The position numbers and the translations under genes were made by a program. From assembly GCF_000011645.1 (NCBI RefSeq), contig NC_006270.3:677001-741000 (forward strand): DNA of 64,000 bases, read 5' to 3'. The notes beneath the pieces were generated by a model, which saw only the letters and a program-made list of their open reading frames with translations, searched no databases and was not told where the DNA came from. This document shows positions 54,574 through 62,509 of this stretch, in pieces. This stretch comes from Bacillus licheniformis DSM 13 = ATCC 14580 (GTDB lineage: Bacteria > Bacillota > Bacilli > Bacillales > Bacillaceae). Position 1 is the first letter of the stretch. Each line of letters begins with the position of its first letter.

Positions 54574-55302
54574 GTGAAAATTATTCATGTATCAGGTTAT
54601 GAAGAAATGAGTGGAAAATCGGCTGATCTAATGGCTGAGCTCATTCAAAATTCAAATAATCCTGTTATCGGCTTTGCAACAGGTTCGACACCGATTGGTT
54701 TATATAAATGCCTGATAAAAAAGTATCGGCAAAAGGAAATTTCATTTAGGAATGTTACTGCTTTTAATTTAGACGAGTACGTTGGATTGGCTAAAGAAAA
54801 TAAAAACAGCTACCATTATTATATGAATGAAAAATTATTCAAACATCTGGATATTAGTCGAAGGAATATCAATATCCCCAATGGGATGGCGGAAGATTTG
54901 GAACAAGAATGCCTCAGCTACGACAGACTTGTTTCTGAAAAAGCAATTGACATACAAATATTAGGAATGGGATTGAATGGTCATATCGGTTTTAATGAAC
55001 CGGGGACAAGCTTTAAAAGCAGAACCCATATCGTTGATTTGGATCAATCAACCCGGCAGGCAAATTCCCGGTTCTTTCGTTCCTTGGACGAAGTACCGAC
55101 AAAGGCATTAACAATGGGCATTGAAACAATAATGGAAAGTAAGCGGATCCTTCTGCTCGTGTCTGGAAATGAAAAATCTGAAGCCTTGGCACGGCTGCTG
55201 AACAGCACCCGTGTCTCCCAAGAGTTCCCTGCTTCAATTTTAAGGAAACATAAAGATGTGACGGTGATGGCAGATGACGCAGCCTTAAATAAAATTCATT
55301 AA
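54574..55302 (+). CDS. nagB: Glucosamine-6-phosphate deaminase-like protein (NagB family)
   Basis: A 242-residue NagB/6-phosphogluconolactonase-fold enzyme. The set is complete: GFATGSTPIGLY (phosphate loop), Asp67 in NLDEYVGL, His137 in GMGLNGHIGFNEPG and Glu142. The length equals B. subtilis NagB, so it likely makes fructose-6-phosphate and ammonia from glucosamine-6-phosphate or acts on a close relative. The GTG at 54574 follows GGAAAGGAG. It follows yhfX by 139 bases, is in the same direction and has no separate promoter that I can see. NagB is not part of the E. coli yhf cluster; its presence points to an amino-sugar link. Confidence 0.9.
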   Translation: MKIIHVSGYEEMSGKSADLMAELIQNSNNPVIGFATGSTPIGLYKCLIKKYRQKEISFRNVTAFNLDEYVGLAKENKNSYHYYMNEKLFKHLDISRRNINIPNGMAEDLEQECLSYDRLVSEKAIDIQILGMGLNGHIGFNEPGTSFKSRTHIVDLDQSTRQANSRFFRSLDEVPTKALTMGIETIMESKRILLLVSGNEKSEALARLLNSTRVSQEFPASILRKHKDVTVMADDAALNKIH

Positions 55303-55510
55303 ATTGAATGACTGACAAAATCGGTTAATTACATTGAAAATTTACACAAGGCATTGCTTTGAGGTATCTTCTAGCCATCAATCAGCCAAAAAACGACTGA
55401 ATATAGCAAATTTCCATCTTGTTGATAAGGACTTACATATACAGGTTTTGATTGTCCTCATATTGTTTACTCGAACAGTTGAAAAGGAGAGAAGAGTGGA
55501 TAATCAATTC
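55303..55510. other. Intergenic stretch at the right end of the island
   Basis: AT-rich, with no ORF, terminator or clear promoter. It leads into the yerH 3' remnant. Confidence 0.4.
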
Positions 55511-55606
55511 TAGGCGAGAGGAAGCCATCATCCTCAAGAACCGACCGTTCATATTGATGATTCATAAAAGAAAAAGCAGCCTTTTTTTCGGCTGCTTCTT
55601 TTGAAT
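55510..55606 (+). pseudogene. Diverged duplicate of the yerH 3' end and terminator
   Basis: From about 55510 the sequence follows the last codons of yerH: GGAAGCC-TCAT-CT, a gap of about 15 bases, then a run encoding EPTVHIDDS and the stop (yerH: EPTVHIYDS), then the same GCAGCC / GGCTGC terminator hairpin. About one base in eight differs, so this is an old or foreign copy, not a fresh duplication. Together with the true yerH end it brackets the island. Confidence 0.8.
55570..55606. terminator. Bidirectional terminator between the island and sapB
   Basis: AAGCAGCC / GGCTGCTT with A- and T-runs on the two sides; serves sapB from the minus strand. Confidence 0.8.
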
Positions 55607-55617
55607 CAAGCTTGCGT

Positions 55618-56316
55618 TTACAGCGTATCACATTTAACTCCGACAACGCCGTCGATCGCTTTGATATCGTAATAGACATCGGTGACATACCTTTTCTTAT
55701 GAACCATGATTTTCGTTTCCATGATCGGAAATTCATTATCGCGCATATCATCGATCCGGACGGAATGAATCCGGATTTTTTTCGCTTTCATTTCCTTTAA
55801 GATATCCGTCAGTTTATCCTTGTCATTCAGGGACATGCGGACGCGGATTTCTTTTTCCTGCAAGCGGTTGGGCCCGATTTTGCCGACGATCCACGGCAAA
55901 AACTCGACGCTGATTAAAATGAAAATCAGACTGACAAACGCTTCTTTATAAAAGCCCGCTCCGATGGCGACGCCGAGGCCGGCCGCTCCCCAGATCATCG
56001 CTGAAGTGGTCAGGCCGGAAATGACGTCGTTGCTTTTGCGTAAAATCACGCCCGCTCCGATGAAGCCGATCCCCGATATGATTTGTGCGGGAAGCCGCAA
56101 AGGGTCCATCATGATTCTGTTCGACCTTGGAAAATGGTATGCCGCATCAATGCTGATCATTGTCAGAACACAGGAACTGATCGCAATCACGATGCACGTT
56201 TTTAAGCCGAGCGGCTTGTTTTTCAGCTCCCTTTCGAGACCGATGACCATTCCGATTAATGTTGCGATTCCAAGCTTTAACAGCGTTTCAGTTTCAATAT
56301 GCCAATCCATGCCCAT
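55618..56316 (-). CDS. sapB: MgtC/SapB-family membrane protein SapB
   Basis: A 232-residue protein with five N-terminal membrane segments, including the family signatures GMVIGLERE and GIGFIGAGVIL, and a C-terminal ACT-like soluble domain. In B. subtilis a sapB mutation bypasses sporulation control of alkaline phosphatase; other family members act in Mg-limited growth. Convergent with the island, divergent in orientation from yerH. Confidence 0.92.
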   Translation of the reverse strand: MGMDWHIETETLLKLGIATLIGMVIGLERELKNKPLGLKTCIVIAISSCVLTMISIDAAYHFPRSNRIMMDPLRLPAQIISGIGFIGAGVILRKSNDVISGLTTSAMIWGAAGLGVAIGAGFYKEAFVSLIFILISVEFLPWIVGKIGPNRLQEKEIRVRMSLNDKDKLTDILKEMKAKKIRIHSVRIDDMRDNEFPIMETKIMVHKKRYVTDVYYDIKAIDGVVGVKCDTL

Positions 56317-56487
56317 GATCTCCTTTCCGACAATATCTTATATGATTGATATGATTTTCTCACAGACGCCCTGGATGGACAACTGTTTTTGAAGTGCCGG
56401 GGGATGTCCTGGAACCATTCATCTGCAAGAAGCCTATACTCCTATCATTATATTGCCGGCGTGGCATCAAAAGAATTCCGTCTGAGC

Positions 56488-56519
56488 AAAAAAGCCGCCG
56501 GATATCGCCCGGCGGCTTT
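56488..56519 (-). terminator. Terminator of opuE
   Basis: AAAGCCGCCGG / CCGGCGGCTTT with a T-run on the minus strand. Confidence 0.9.
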
Positions 56520-56533
56520 CGTAACCTGATCAT

Positions 56534-58015
56534 TTAAGAATGTTCTTCCTCATGCGTCTGTTCCATTTCTTCAAACATATCTCTTGCCTCTTTTGCCGGT
56601 TTGTTCGTGATCATGCTGACAGCGTAAACGACAATCAAGCTCAGGAAGAAACCAGGGATCATTTCATAGATACCCGTCTTCTCCTGCAGGCCGGTCAGAA
56701 TCCAAATCAGCACGGTCACGGCCCCTGTAATCATCCCGGCCAATGCGCCCCACTGGTTCATCCGCTTCCAGTACAAGCTGAGAAGGATGGCGGGTCCGAA
56801 TGCAGAACCAAACCCGGCCCACGCATAGCCGACCAGATCAAGGATCGTGTTATTCGGTGTCAGAGACAGAAGGATCGCGATGACGGCGACAAGCAGAACG
56901 CTCAGACGTCCGACAAGAACGAGTTCCTTATCCGAAGCTTTGCGCCGGAAAAACGTCCGGTAAAAATCTTCCGTCATGGCGCTTGATGTAACAAGCAGCT
57001 GGGAAGACACCGTACTCATAATCGCCGCGAGCAAAGCGGAAAGCAAAAATCCGGTGATGAGCGGATGGAATAATACCTTTGAAAACACGATAAAAATCGT
57101 TTCCGGATCTTTAAGCGCTGTACCCGTCTCATGGACATACGCCACACCGGTCAGTCCGACGAGCAGAGCGCCGATTACGGAGATGATCATCCAGCCCATC
57201 GCGATGCGGCGCGCAGGCTTCAGTTCTTTTACGGATGAAATCGCCATAAAGCGGACGATAATATGCGGCTGACCGAAATAGCCCAGTCCCCAGGCGAGAA
57301 ATGAAATAATGCTAATGACGGTCGTTCCTTTGAAGAAATCGAGCAAGCTTGGATTGATTTCTTCGATCACATTGAAAGTCGGCGTAATTCCGCCTAATTG
57401 AGTAAAGGCAACGATCGGCACGAGCACTAAAGCGATAAACATAATCAAACCTTGCACGAAGTCTGTCAGACTGACGGCCAAAAATCCTCCGAACAGCGTA
57501 TAGGCAATTACGACTGCGGCCGTTAAGAAAAGACCGATTTTATAATCGAGGCCAAACGCCGTTTCAAACAGTCTTCCTCCGGACACCATACCCGCCGACG
57601 TGTACAATGTGAAAAACACCATGATGACGATGGCTGATGCCAGGCGCAAGATTCTTGTTGTATCATTAAACCGATTTTCGAAAAAGTCCGGAATTGTAAT
57701 CGCATCGTTTGCTACTTCTGTATATGTGCGCAGCCGGGGAGCGACCACCAAATAGTTCACATAAGCTCCGATTGTTAAACCGACGGCAAGCCAGGCGCTT
57801 GAAAGTCCTGTCACATACATGGCTCCGGGCAGTCCCATCAGCATCCAGCCGCTCATGTCAGACGCGCCGGCCGATAAAGCCGTAACAGCAGGCCCAAGAC
57901 CTCTGCCGCCAAGCATGTAGTCATTCAAATTGGATGTCTTTCTATAGGAGTACCAGCCGATTAAGAGCATCGCGGCAAAATAAATCCCCAACGAAATAAA
58001 TACTTCAACACTCAC
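56534..58015 (-). CDS. opuE: Osmoregulated proline transporter OpuE
   Basis: A 493-residue sodium/solute symporter family transporter with about 13 membrane segments. MLGGRGLGPAVTALSAGASDMSG, here split at about residues 34-56, is the PutP/OpuE signature, and GYAWAGFGSAFGPAIL follows later. It imports proline for osmoprotection. The GTG at 58015 follows AAAGAGGAG. A sigma-B-like promoter lies upstream, in line with its stress control in B. subtilis. PutP (catabolic uptake) is the alternative, but the position before gatCAB supports OpuE. Confidence 0.93.
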   Translation of the reverse strand: MSVEVFISLGIYFAAMLLIGWYSYRKTSNLNDYMLGGRGLGPAVTALSAGASDMSGWMLMGLPGAMYVTGLSSAWLAVGLTIGAYVNYLVVAPRLRTYTEVANDAITIPDFFENRFNDTTRILRLASAIVIMVFFTLYTSAGMVSGGRLFETAFGLDYKIGLFLTAAVVIAYTLFGGFLAVSLTDFVQGLIMFIALVLVPIVAFTQLGGITPTFNVIEEINPSLLDFFKGTTVISIISFLAWGLGYFGQPHIIVRFMAISSVKELKPARRIAMGWMIISVIGALLVGLTGVAYVHETGTALKDPETIFIVFSKVLFHPLITGFLLSALLAAIMSTVSSQLLVTSSAMTEDFYRTFFRRKASDKELVLVGRLSVLLVAVIAILLSLTPNNTILDLVGYAWAGFGSAFGPAILLSLYWKRMNQWGALAGMITGAVTVLIWILTGLQEKTGIYEMIPGFFLSLIVVYAVSMITNKPAKEARDMFEEMEQTHEEEHS

Positions 58016-58182
58016 GTTTCATATCTCTCCTCTTTAAAAATAATGTGGCATCACCTCTTTAAAATTTTCAACAATACTGATTTGCGGGTACGAAGAAAAT
58101 TGCAGGGCCTCCTCTATAAAAGATCAAGTATTGGAATTAAGGCGCTGCCTAGATCGTACTTAGTTACCTAACCTATCAAACT

Positions 58183-58209
58183 ATTCCCAATCAATCAACC
58201 GTGAAAAAC
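58183..58209 (-). promoter_or_regulatory. Sigma-B-like promoter of opuE
   Basis: On the minus strand GTTTTT, 15 bases, GGGAAT. This fits the GTTTNA/GGGWAW pattern of general-stress promoters. About 170 bases before the opuE start. Confidence 0.5.
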
Positions 58210-58257
58210 ATCCGATTTTATTGAAAAAGGGCGTGATGGTTTTGATGAGCATCATGA

Positions 58258-58271
58258 TGAAAGCGTTTACA
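58258..58271 (+). promoter_or_regulatory. CcpA (cre) site between opuE and gatC
   Basis: TGAAAGCGTTTACA fits the cre consensus at every fixed position. It lies about 240 bases before opuE and 190 before gatC, so its target is unclear. Confidence 0.55.
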
Positions 58272-58380
58272 AATGATATACAAAGTAAAAATATTCTGAA
58301 TATTAGTACGTGCCGTTTTACTGAATTTTTCATGTACAATGAAATAAAAGGCGCCAAATGGGGCGAAGATCGCGGTTTTG

Positions 58381-58410
58381 TTGATTTAGAAGGCTAAAAT
58401 TTGATATGAT
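58381..58410 (+). promoter_or_regulatory. Sigma-A promoter of gatCAB
   Basis: TTGATT, 18 bases, TATGAT with TGA just before; 47 bases before the gatC start. Confidence 0.6.
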
Positions 58411-58456
58411 CAGTATTATATGACTAAGCGAGAATAACCTTGGAGGTGTTTTTAGT

Positions 58457-58747
58457 ATGTCGCGTATTTCTATAGAAGAAGTAAAGCATGTCGCCCATCT
58501 TGCCAGACTGGCGATTACGGACGAGGAAGCGGCGATGTTTACCGAACAGCTTGACAGCATTATTTCATTTGCAGAAGAGCTGAACGAAGTCGATACAGAG
58601 AATGTTAAACCAACAACGCACGTATTGCAAATGAAGAATATCATGAGGGAAGATGTACCTGATAAAGGGCTTCCGGTTGAAGACGTCGTCAAAAATGCGC
58701 CTGATCATAAAGACGGCTACATCCGCGTGCCGTCAATCTTGGACTAA
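58457..58747 (+). CDS. gatC: Asp/Glu-tRNA amidotransferase subunit GatC
   Basis: A 96-residue small subunit that wraps around and stabilises GatA. ISIEEVKHVAHLARL and the FAEELNEVDTENV region, then REDVP, are the GatC signature. The ATG follows CTTGGAGGTG. First gene of gatCAB. Confidence 0.96.
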   Translation: MSRISIEEVKHVAHLARLAITDEEAAMFTEQLDSIISFAEELNEVDTENVKPTTHVLQMKNIMREDVPDKGLPVEDVVKNAPDHKDGYIRVPSILD

Positions 58748-58768
58748 TAAAGGAGGGAGCGAGAAAAC

Positions 58769-60226
58769 ATGTCACTGTTTGACCATAAAATATCTGAATT
58801 AAAACGTCTCATACATAATAAAGAGATCAGCATATCAGATTTAGTCGATGAATCTTACAAACGGATTCACGAAGTTGACGGAAAGGTACAAGCCTTTTTG
58901 CAGCTTGATGAAGAAAAAGCCCGCGCATATGCCAAAGAATTGGACGAAGCGCTTGATACCCGGGATGAGCACGGTCTTCTTTTCGGGATGCCGATCGGCA
59001 TTAAGGACAATATCGTAACAAAAGATCTGCGGACAACGTGCGCAAGCAAAATTCTCGAGAATTTTGATCCGATCTATGATGCAACCGTTGTTGAGCGTCT
59101 TCATGAAGCTGAAGCGGTTACCATCGGAAAGCTGAATATGGATGAATTCGCGATGGGCTCTTCCACAGAGAACTCAGGCTTTAAAAAGACAAAAAACCCG
59201 TGGAACCTCGAAACTGTTCCTGGCGGATCAAGCGGAGGCTCAGCGGCTGCGGTTGCGGCCGGGGAAGTGCCGTTTTCACTTGGATCTGACACGGGCGGAT
59301 CGATTCGCCAGCCGGCATCTTTCTGCGGCGTCGTCGGCTTAAAGCCTACATACGGACGCGTTTCCAGATACGGCCTTGTCGCATTTGCATCTTCATTGGA
59401 TCAAATCGGCCCGATCACAAGATCTGTCGAAGACAACGCCTACCTTCTGCAGGCGATTTCAGGCGTTGACAAAATGGATTCAACGAGCGCCAATGTGGAC
59501 GTGCCTGACTACCTGTCTGCGCTGACAGGCGATATTAAAGGCTTAAAAATCGCCGTTCCGAAAGAATATCTCGGCGAAGGGGTAAGCGAAGAAGCGAAGC
59601 AGTCCGTGCTTGAAGCGCTGAAAGTGCTCGAAAGCCTTGGCGCGACATGGGAAGAGGTATCGCTTCCGCACAGCAAATACGCGCTGGCGACTTACTACCT
59701 GCTTTCTTCATCTGAAGCGTCGGCAAACTTGGCGCGCTTCGACGGCATCCGCTACGGCTACCGCACGGACAATGCCGACAACCTGATCGACCTGTACAAA
59801 CAGACGCGTTCCGAAGGATTCGGAAACGAAGTCAAACGCCGCATCATGCTCGGTACGTTTGCTCTGAGCTCCGGCTATTACGACGCATACTATAAAAAAG
59901 CGCAGAAAGTCAGAACGCTGATCAAAAAGGACTTTGAAGACGTATTTGCAAACTATGACGTCATCATCGGACCGACAACGCCGACGCCGGCATTTAAAAT
60001 CGGCGAAAAAACGAGCGATCCGCTGACCATGTACGCCAACGACATCCTGACGATTCCTGTCAACCTTGCGGGCGTTCCGGGAATCAGCGTACCGTGCGGA
60101 TTTGCGAACGGCTTGCCGCTCGGCCTGCAAATCATCGGCAAACACTTTGACGAAAGCACAGTATACCGCGTCGCCCACGCATTCGAACAGGCGACAGACC
60201 ACCATAAAGCAAAACCTGAACTGTAA
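58769..60226 (+). CDS. gatA: Asp/Glu-tRNA amidotransferase subunit GatA
   Basis: A 485-residue amidase that frees ammonia from glutamine. The Ser-cisSer-Lys triad is Lys79 (GIKDN), Ser154 (GGSSGGS) and Ser178 (TGGSIR). The ATG follows AAAGGAGGGAG. Together with GatB it makes Gln-tRNA from Glu-tRNA, as Bacillus has no glutaminyl-tRNA synthetase. Confidence 0.98.
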   Translation: MSLFDHKISELKRLIHNKEISISDLVDESYKRIHEVDGKVQAFLQLDEEKARAYAKELDEALDTRDEHGLLFGMPIGIKDNIVTKDLRTTCASKILENFDPIYDATVVERLHEAEAVTIGKLNMDEFAMGSSTENSGFKKTKNPWNLETVPGGSSGGSAAAVAAGEVPFSLGSDTGGSIRQPASFCGVVGLKPTYGRVSRYGLVAFASSLDQIGPITRSVEDNAYLLQAISGVDKMDSTSANVDVPDYLSALTGDIKGLKIAVPKEYLGEGVSEEAKQSVLEALKVLESLGATWEEVSLPHSKYALATYYLLSSSEASANLARFDGIRYGYRTDNADNLIDLYKQTRSEGFGNEVKRRIMLGTFALSSGYYDAYYKKAQKVRTLIKKDFEDVFANYDVIIGPTTPTPAFKIGEKTSDPLTMYANDILTIPVNLAGVPGISVPCGFANGLPLGLQIIGKHFDESTVYRVAHAFEQATDHHKAKPEL

Positions 60227-60239
60227 GGGGTGAAAAAAC

Positions 60240-61670
60240 ATGAACTTTGAAACGGTAATCGGACTTGAAGTCCACGTGGAGCTCAAAACAAAATCGAAAA
60301 TTTTCTCCAGTTCTCCAACGCCATTCGGCGCGGCGGCCAACACGCAGACAAGCGTTATCGACTTAGGCTATCCAGGTGTACTGCCTGTGTTGAACAAAGA
60401 AGCCGTCAATTTCGCGATGAAAGCCGCAATGGCGCTCAACTGCGAAATTGCGACAGATACGAAATTCGACCGGAAAAACTATTTCTACCCCGACAACCCG
60501 AAAGCTTATCAAATTTCACAATTTGATAAACCGATCGGCGAAAACGGCTGGATCGAAATCGAAGTCGGCGGAAAAACGAAGCGCATCGGCATTACCCGCC
60601 TTCATTTGGAAGAGGATGCGGGAAAACTGACGCATACAGGCGACGGCTACTCCCTTGTCGACTATAACCGCCAGGGAACACCGCTCGTTGAAATCGTCTC
60701 CGAGCCCGATATCAGAACGCCTGAAGAAGCTTACGCCTACCTTGAAAAACTGAAATCAATCATTCAGTATACAGGCGTGTCCGATTGTAAGATGGAAGAG
60801 GGGTCGCTCCGCTGCGACGCCAACATCTCGCTCCGTCCGATCGGACAAGAGGAGTTCGGTACAAAGACAGAGCTGAAAAACCTGAACTCATTCGCCTTTG
60901 TTCAAAAAGGCCTTGAGCACGAAGAAAAACGCCAGGCGCAGGTTCTTTTGTCAGGCGGTGTCATTCAGCAGGAGACGCGCCGCTATGATGAAGCGTCCAA
61001 AACGACGATTTTGATGAGGGTCAAAGAGGGATCTGACGACTACCGCTACTTCCCTGAGCCTGATCTTGTCGAGCTTTACATAGACGACGAGTGGAAGCAA
61101 CGCGTGAAAGACAGCATTCCTGAGCTTCCGGACGAGCGCCGCAAGCGCTACATCGAAGAGCTTGGCCTCCCTGCCTATGACGCGAAAGTGCTGACTTTGA
61201 CAAAAGAAATGTCCGACTTCTTCGAAGCGGCCGTTGAAAAAGGCGCAGACGCGAAGCTGGCGTCGAACTGGCTGATGGGTGAAGTATCGGCTTACTTGAA
61301 CGCCCAGCAAAAAGAGCTTGCGGATGTCGAACTCACACCTGAAGGCCTTGCCGGATTGGTCAAGCTGATCGAAAAAGGAACGATTTCATCGAAAATCGCG
61401 AAAAAGGTCTTCAAAGAATTGATTGAAAAAGGCGGAGACGCAGAAAAAATCGTCAAAGAAAAAGGCCTTGTGCAAATCTCTGACGAAGCGACGCTCAGAA
61501 AGCTTGTCACAGAAGCGCTCGACAACAATCCGCAATCAATCGAAGACTTTAAAAACGGAAAAGACCGCGCGATCGGCTTCCTTGTCGGCCAAATCATGAA
61601 AGCCTCAAAAGGACAAGCGAACCCGCCGATGGTCAACAAGCTTCTTCTTGAAGAAATCAATAAACGATAA
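60240..61670 (+). CDS. gatB: Asp/Glu-tRNA amidotransferase subunit GatB
   Basis: A 476-residue kinase/amidotransferase subunit binding the misacylated tRNA. Signatures: GLEVHVELKTKSK, LDYPGVLPVLN in the form DLGYPGVLP, and DYNRQGTPLVEIV; the C-terminal GatB/YqeY domain contacts tRNA. Last gene of gatCAB. Confidence 0.98.
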   Translation: MNFETVIGLEVHVELKTKSKIFSSSPTPFGAAANTQTSVIDLGYPGVLPVLNKEAVNFAMKAAMALNCEIATDTKFDRKNYFYPDNPKAYQISQFDKPIGENGWIEIEVGGKTKRIGITRLHLEEDAGKLTHTGDGYSLVDYNRQGTPLVEIVSEPDIRTPEEAYAYLEKLKSIIQYTGVSDCKMEEGSLRCDANISLRPIGQEEFGTKTELKNLNSFAFVQKGLEHEEKRQAQVLLSGGVIQQETRRYDEASKTTILMRVKEGSDDYRYFPEPDLVELYIDDEWKQRVKDSIPELPDERRKRYIEELGLPAYDAKVLTLTKEMSDFFEAAVEKGADAKLASNWLMGEVSAYLNAQQKELADVELTPEGLAGLVKLIEKGTISSKIAKKVFKELIEKGGDAEKIVKEKGLVQISDEATLRKLVTEALDNNPQSIEDFKNGKDRAIGFLVGQIMKASKGQANPPMVNKLLLEEINKR

Positions 61671-61695
61671 AAAACAGACTATGCCTAATTAAATG

Positions 61696-61727
61696 GAGGT
61701 CCTCATGTTGAGGACCTTTTTTATTTG
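61696..61727 (+). terminator. Terminator of gatCAB
   Basis: The hairpin GAGGTCCTCA / TGAGGACCT followed by six T. Confidence 0.9.
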
Positions 61728-61854
61728 TATGAAAATACAAATGAAAAAACTTCTTTCTGTTCAATAATATTAAAATTTATTTGAATTTTATTTAATAATA
61801 TATTATCATTTATTTGAATTTTGTTTTTAAATTTGTTAATAAGAGGGGCTGTCT
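61727..61854. promoter_or_regulatory. AT-rich promoter region with palindrome and direct repeats
   Basis: It holds the palindrome ATTTGTAT / ATACAAAT (61725-61743) and two copies of TTTATTTGAATTTT (about 61778 and 61811) around an A/T-only stretch. These could be binding sites for the DUF2089 protein just downstream (inference). Confidence 0.4.
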
Positions 61855-62157
61855 ATGGAAAGAAAGGATGTACCCGAGTGGATCTTAGCTTTAGAAGAAG
61901 AAGATGTAGAATTTATTAAAAACTTTATGCTGAAATCTGGATCTTTAAAAGAAATTGCAAAGAGTTATCAAGTATCTTATCCAACAGTCAGGGTTAGATT
62001 GGATCGATTAATTCAAAAAATTCAACTAATTGACGAGTTAGAAAATGAGACTTTTGTTAACTTTATAAAACAGTTAGCTATCGATGATCAGATTAGTCTG
62101 GAAAATGCAAAGCTAATCATTGAGAAATACAAAAAAGAGCGGGGTGTTCATAAATGA
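61855..62157 (+). CDS. DUF2089 helix-turn-helix protein
   Basis: A 100-residue protein. FIKNFMLKSGSLKEIAKSYQ then VSYPTVRVRLDRLI is a helix-turn-helix of the DUF2089 family, lacking the zinc ribbon found in some members. The ATG follows AAGAGGGGC. It overlaps the next gene by four bases, so the pair is coupled: probably a regulator and a membrane partner. AT-rich like the yhf island and not part of the usual B. subtilis order here. Confidence 0.8.
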   Translation: MERKDVPEWILALEEEDVEFIKNFMLKSGSLKEIAKSYQVSYPTVRVRLDRLIQKIQLIDELENETFVNFIKQLAIDDQISLENAKLIIEKYKKERGVHK

Positions 62158-62435
62158 ATCCTATTTATATACTACTCATTGGCTTTACAATACTAGGGAT
62201 TCAATATTTTTTATCGACCAGAAATCATACCTTTTGGGGAGCTATACTGCCTACAGCTTATATCGTTTTTCTCGTGGCATTATCCATTTATGAAGGAAAA
62301 TCTTTCGCATCATTCTTTCTTCCTCTTATCGGCGGATTGGCTTTATTGTTGGGAGAATGGATTAAAGGCAGAGAAGCTTTGAAAAAAAAGCGGGAAAGAG
62401 AAATGAGAATAATGAAAGCCATGGATATTAAATAA
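62154..62435 (+). CDS. Small membrane protein paired with DUF2089
   Basis: A 93-residue protein with three hydrophobic segments (about residues 3-20, 26-44, 49-67) and a positively charged tail (KKKREREMRIMKAMDIK). The gene start overlaps the DUF2089 stop. Such two-gene units are seen in Firmicutes as a regulator and a small membrane partner, perhaps envelope-stress related; this is inference. Confidence 0.8.
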   Translation: MNPIYILLIGFTILGIQYFLSTRNHTFWGAILPTAYIVFLVALSIYEGKSFASFFLPLIGGLALLLGEWIKGREALKKKREREMRIMKAMDIK

Positions 62436-62470
62436 CAGGATCAGCCTCAAAAGGACAGAACAAGCTGTTT

Positions 62471-62507
62471 CAAAAAAACCTTGGAGAATGACTCTCCAAG
62501 GTTTTTT
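62471..62507. terminator. Bidirectional terminator
   Basis: AACCTTGGAGA / TCTCCAAGGTT with A- and T-runs on both sides, between the DUF2089 pair and convergent gmuG. Confidence 0.9.
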
Positions 62508-62509
62508 CA

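Larger units (their letters stand above)
46644..55535 (+). mobile_element. AT-rich metabolic island with the yhf gene set
   Basis: Nine genes in one direction sit between yerH and a second yerH 3' remnant. Base use is clearly more A/T-rich than in the flanks, and codons end in A/T far more often. No integrase or transposase is present, so it was probably gained by homologous recombination or lost its mobility genes. The ends are set by the repeated yerH tail. Confidence 0.75.

Noticed and set aside
58236..58397. A 53-codon frame between opuE and gatC, starting MVLMSIMMKAF
   Set aside because: It overlaps the cre site and the gatC promoter, has only a weak ribosome site, and a frame of this length is expected by chance. 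It is kept only as a possibility.
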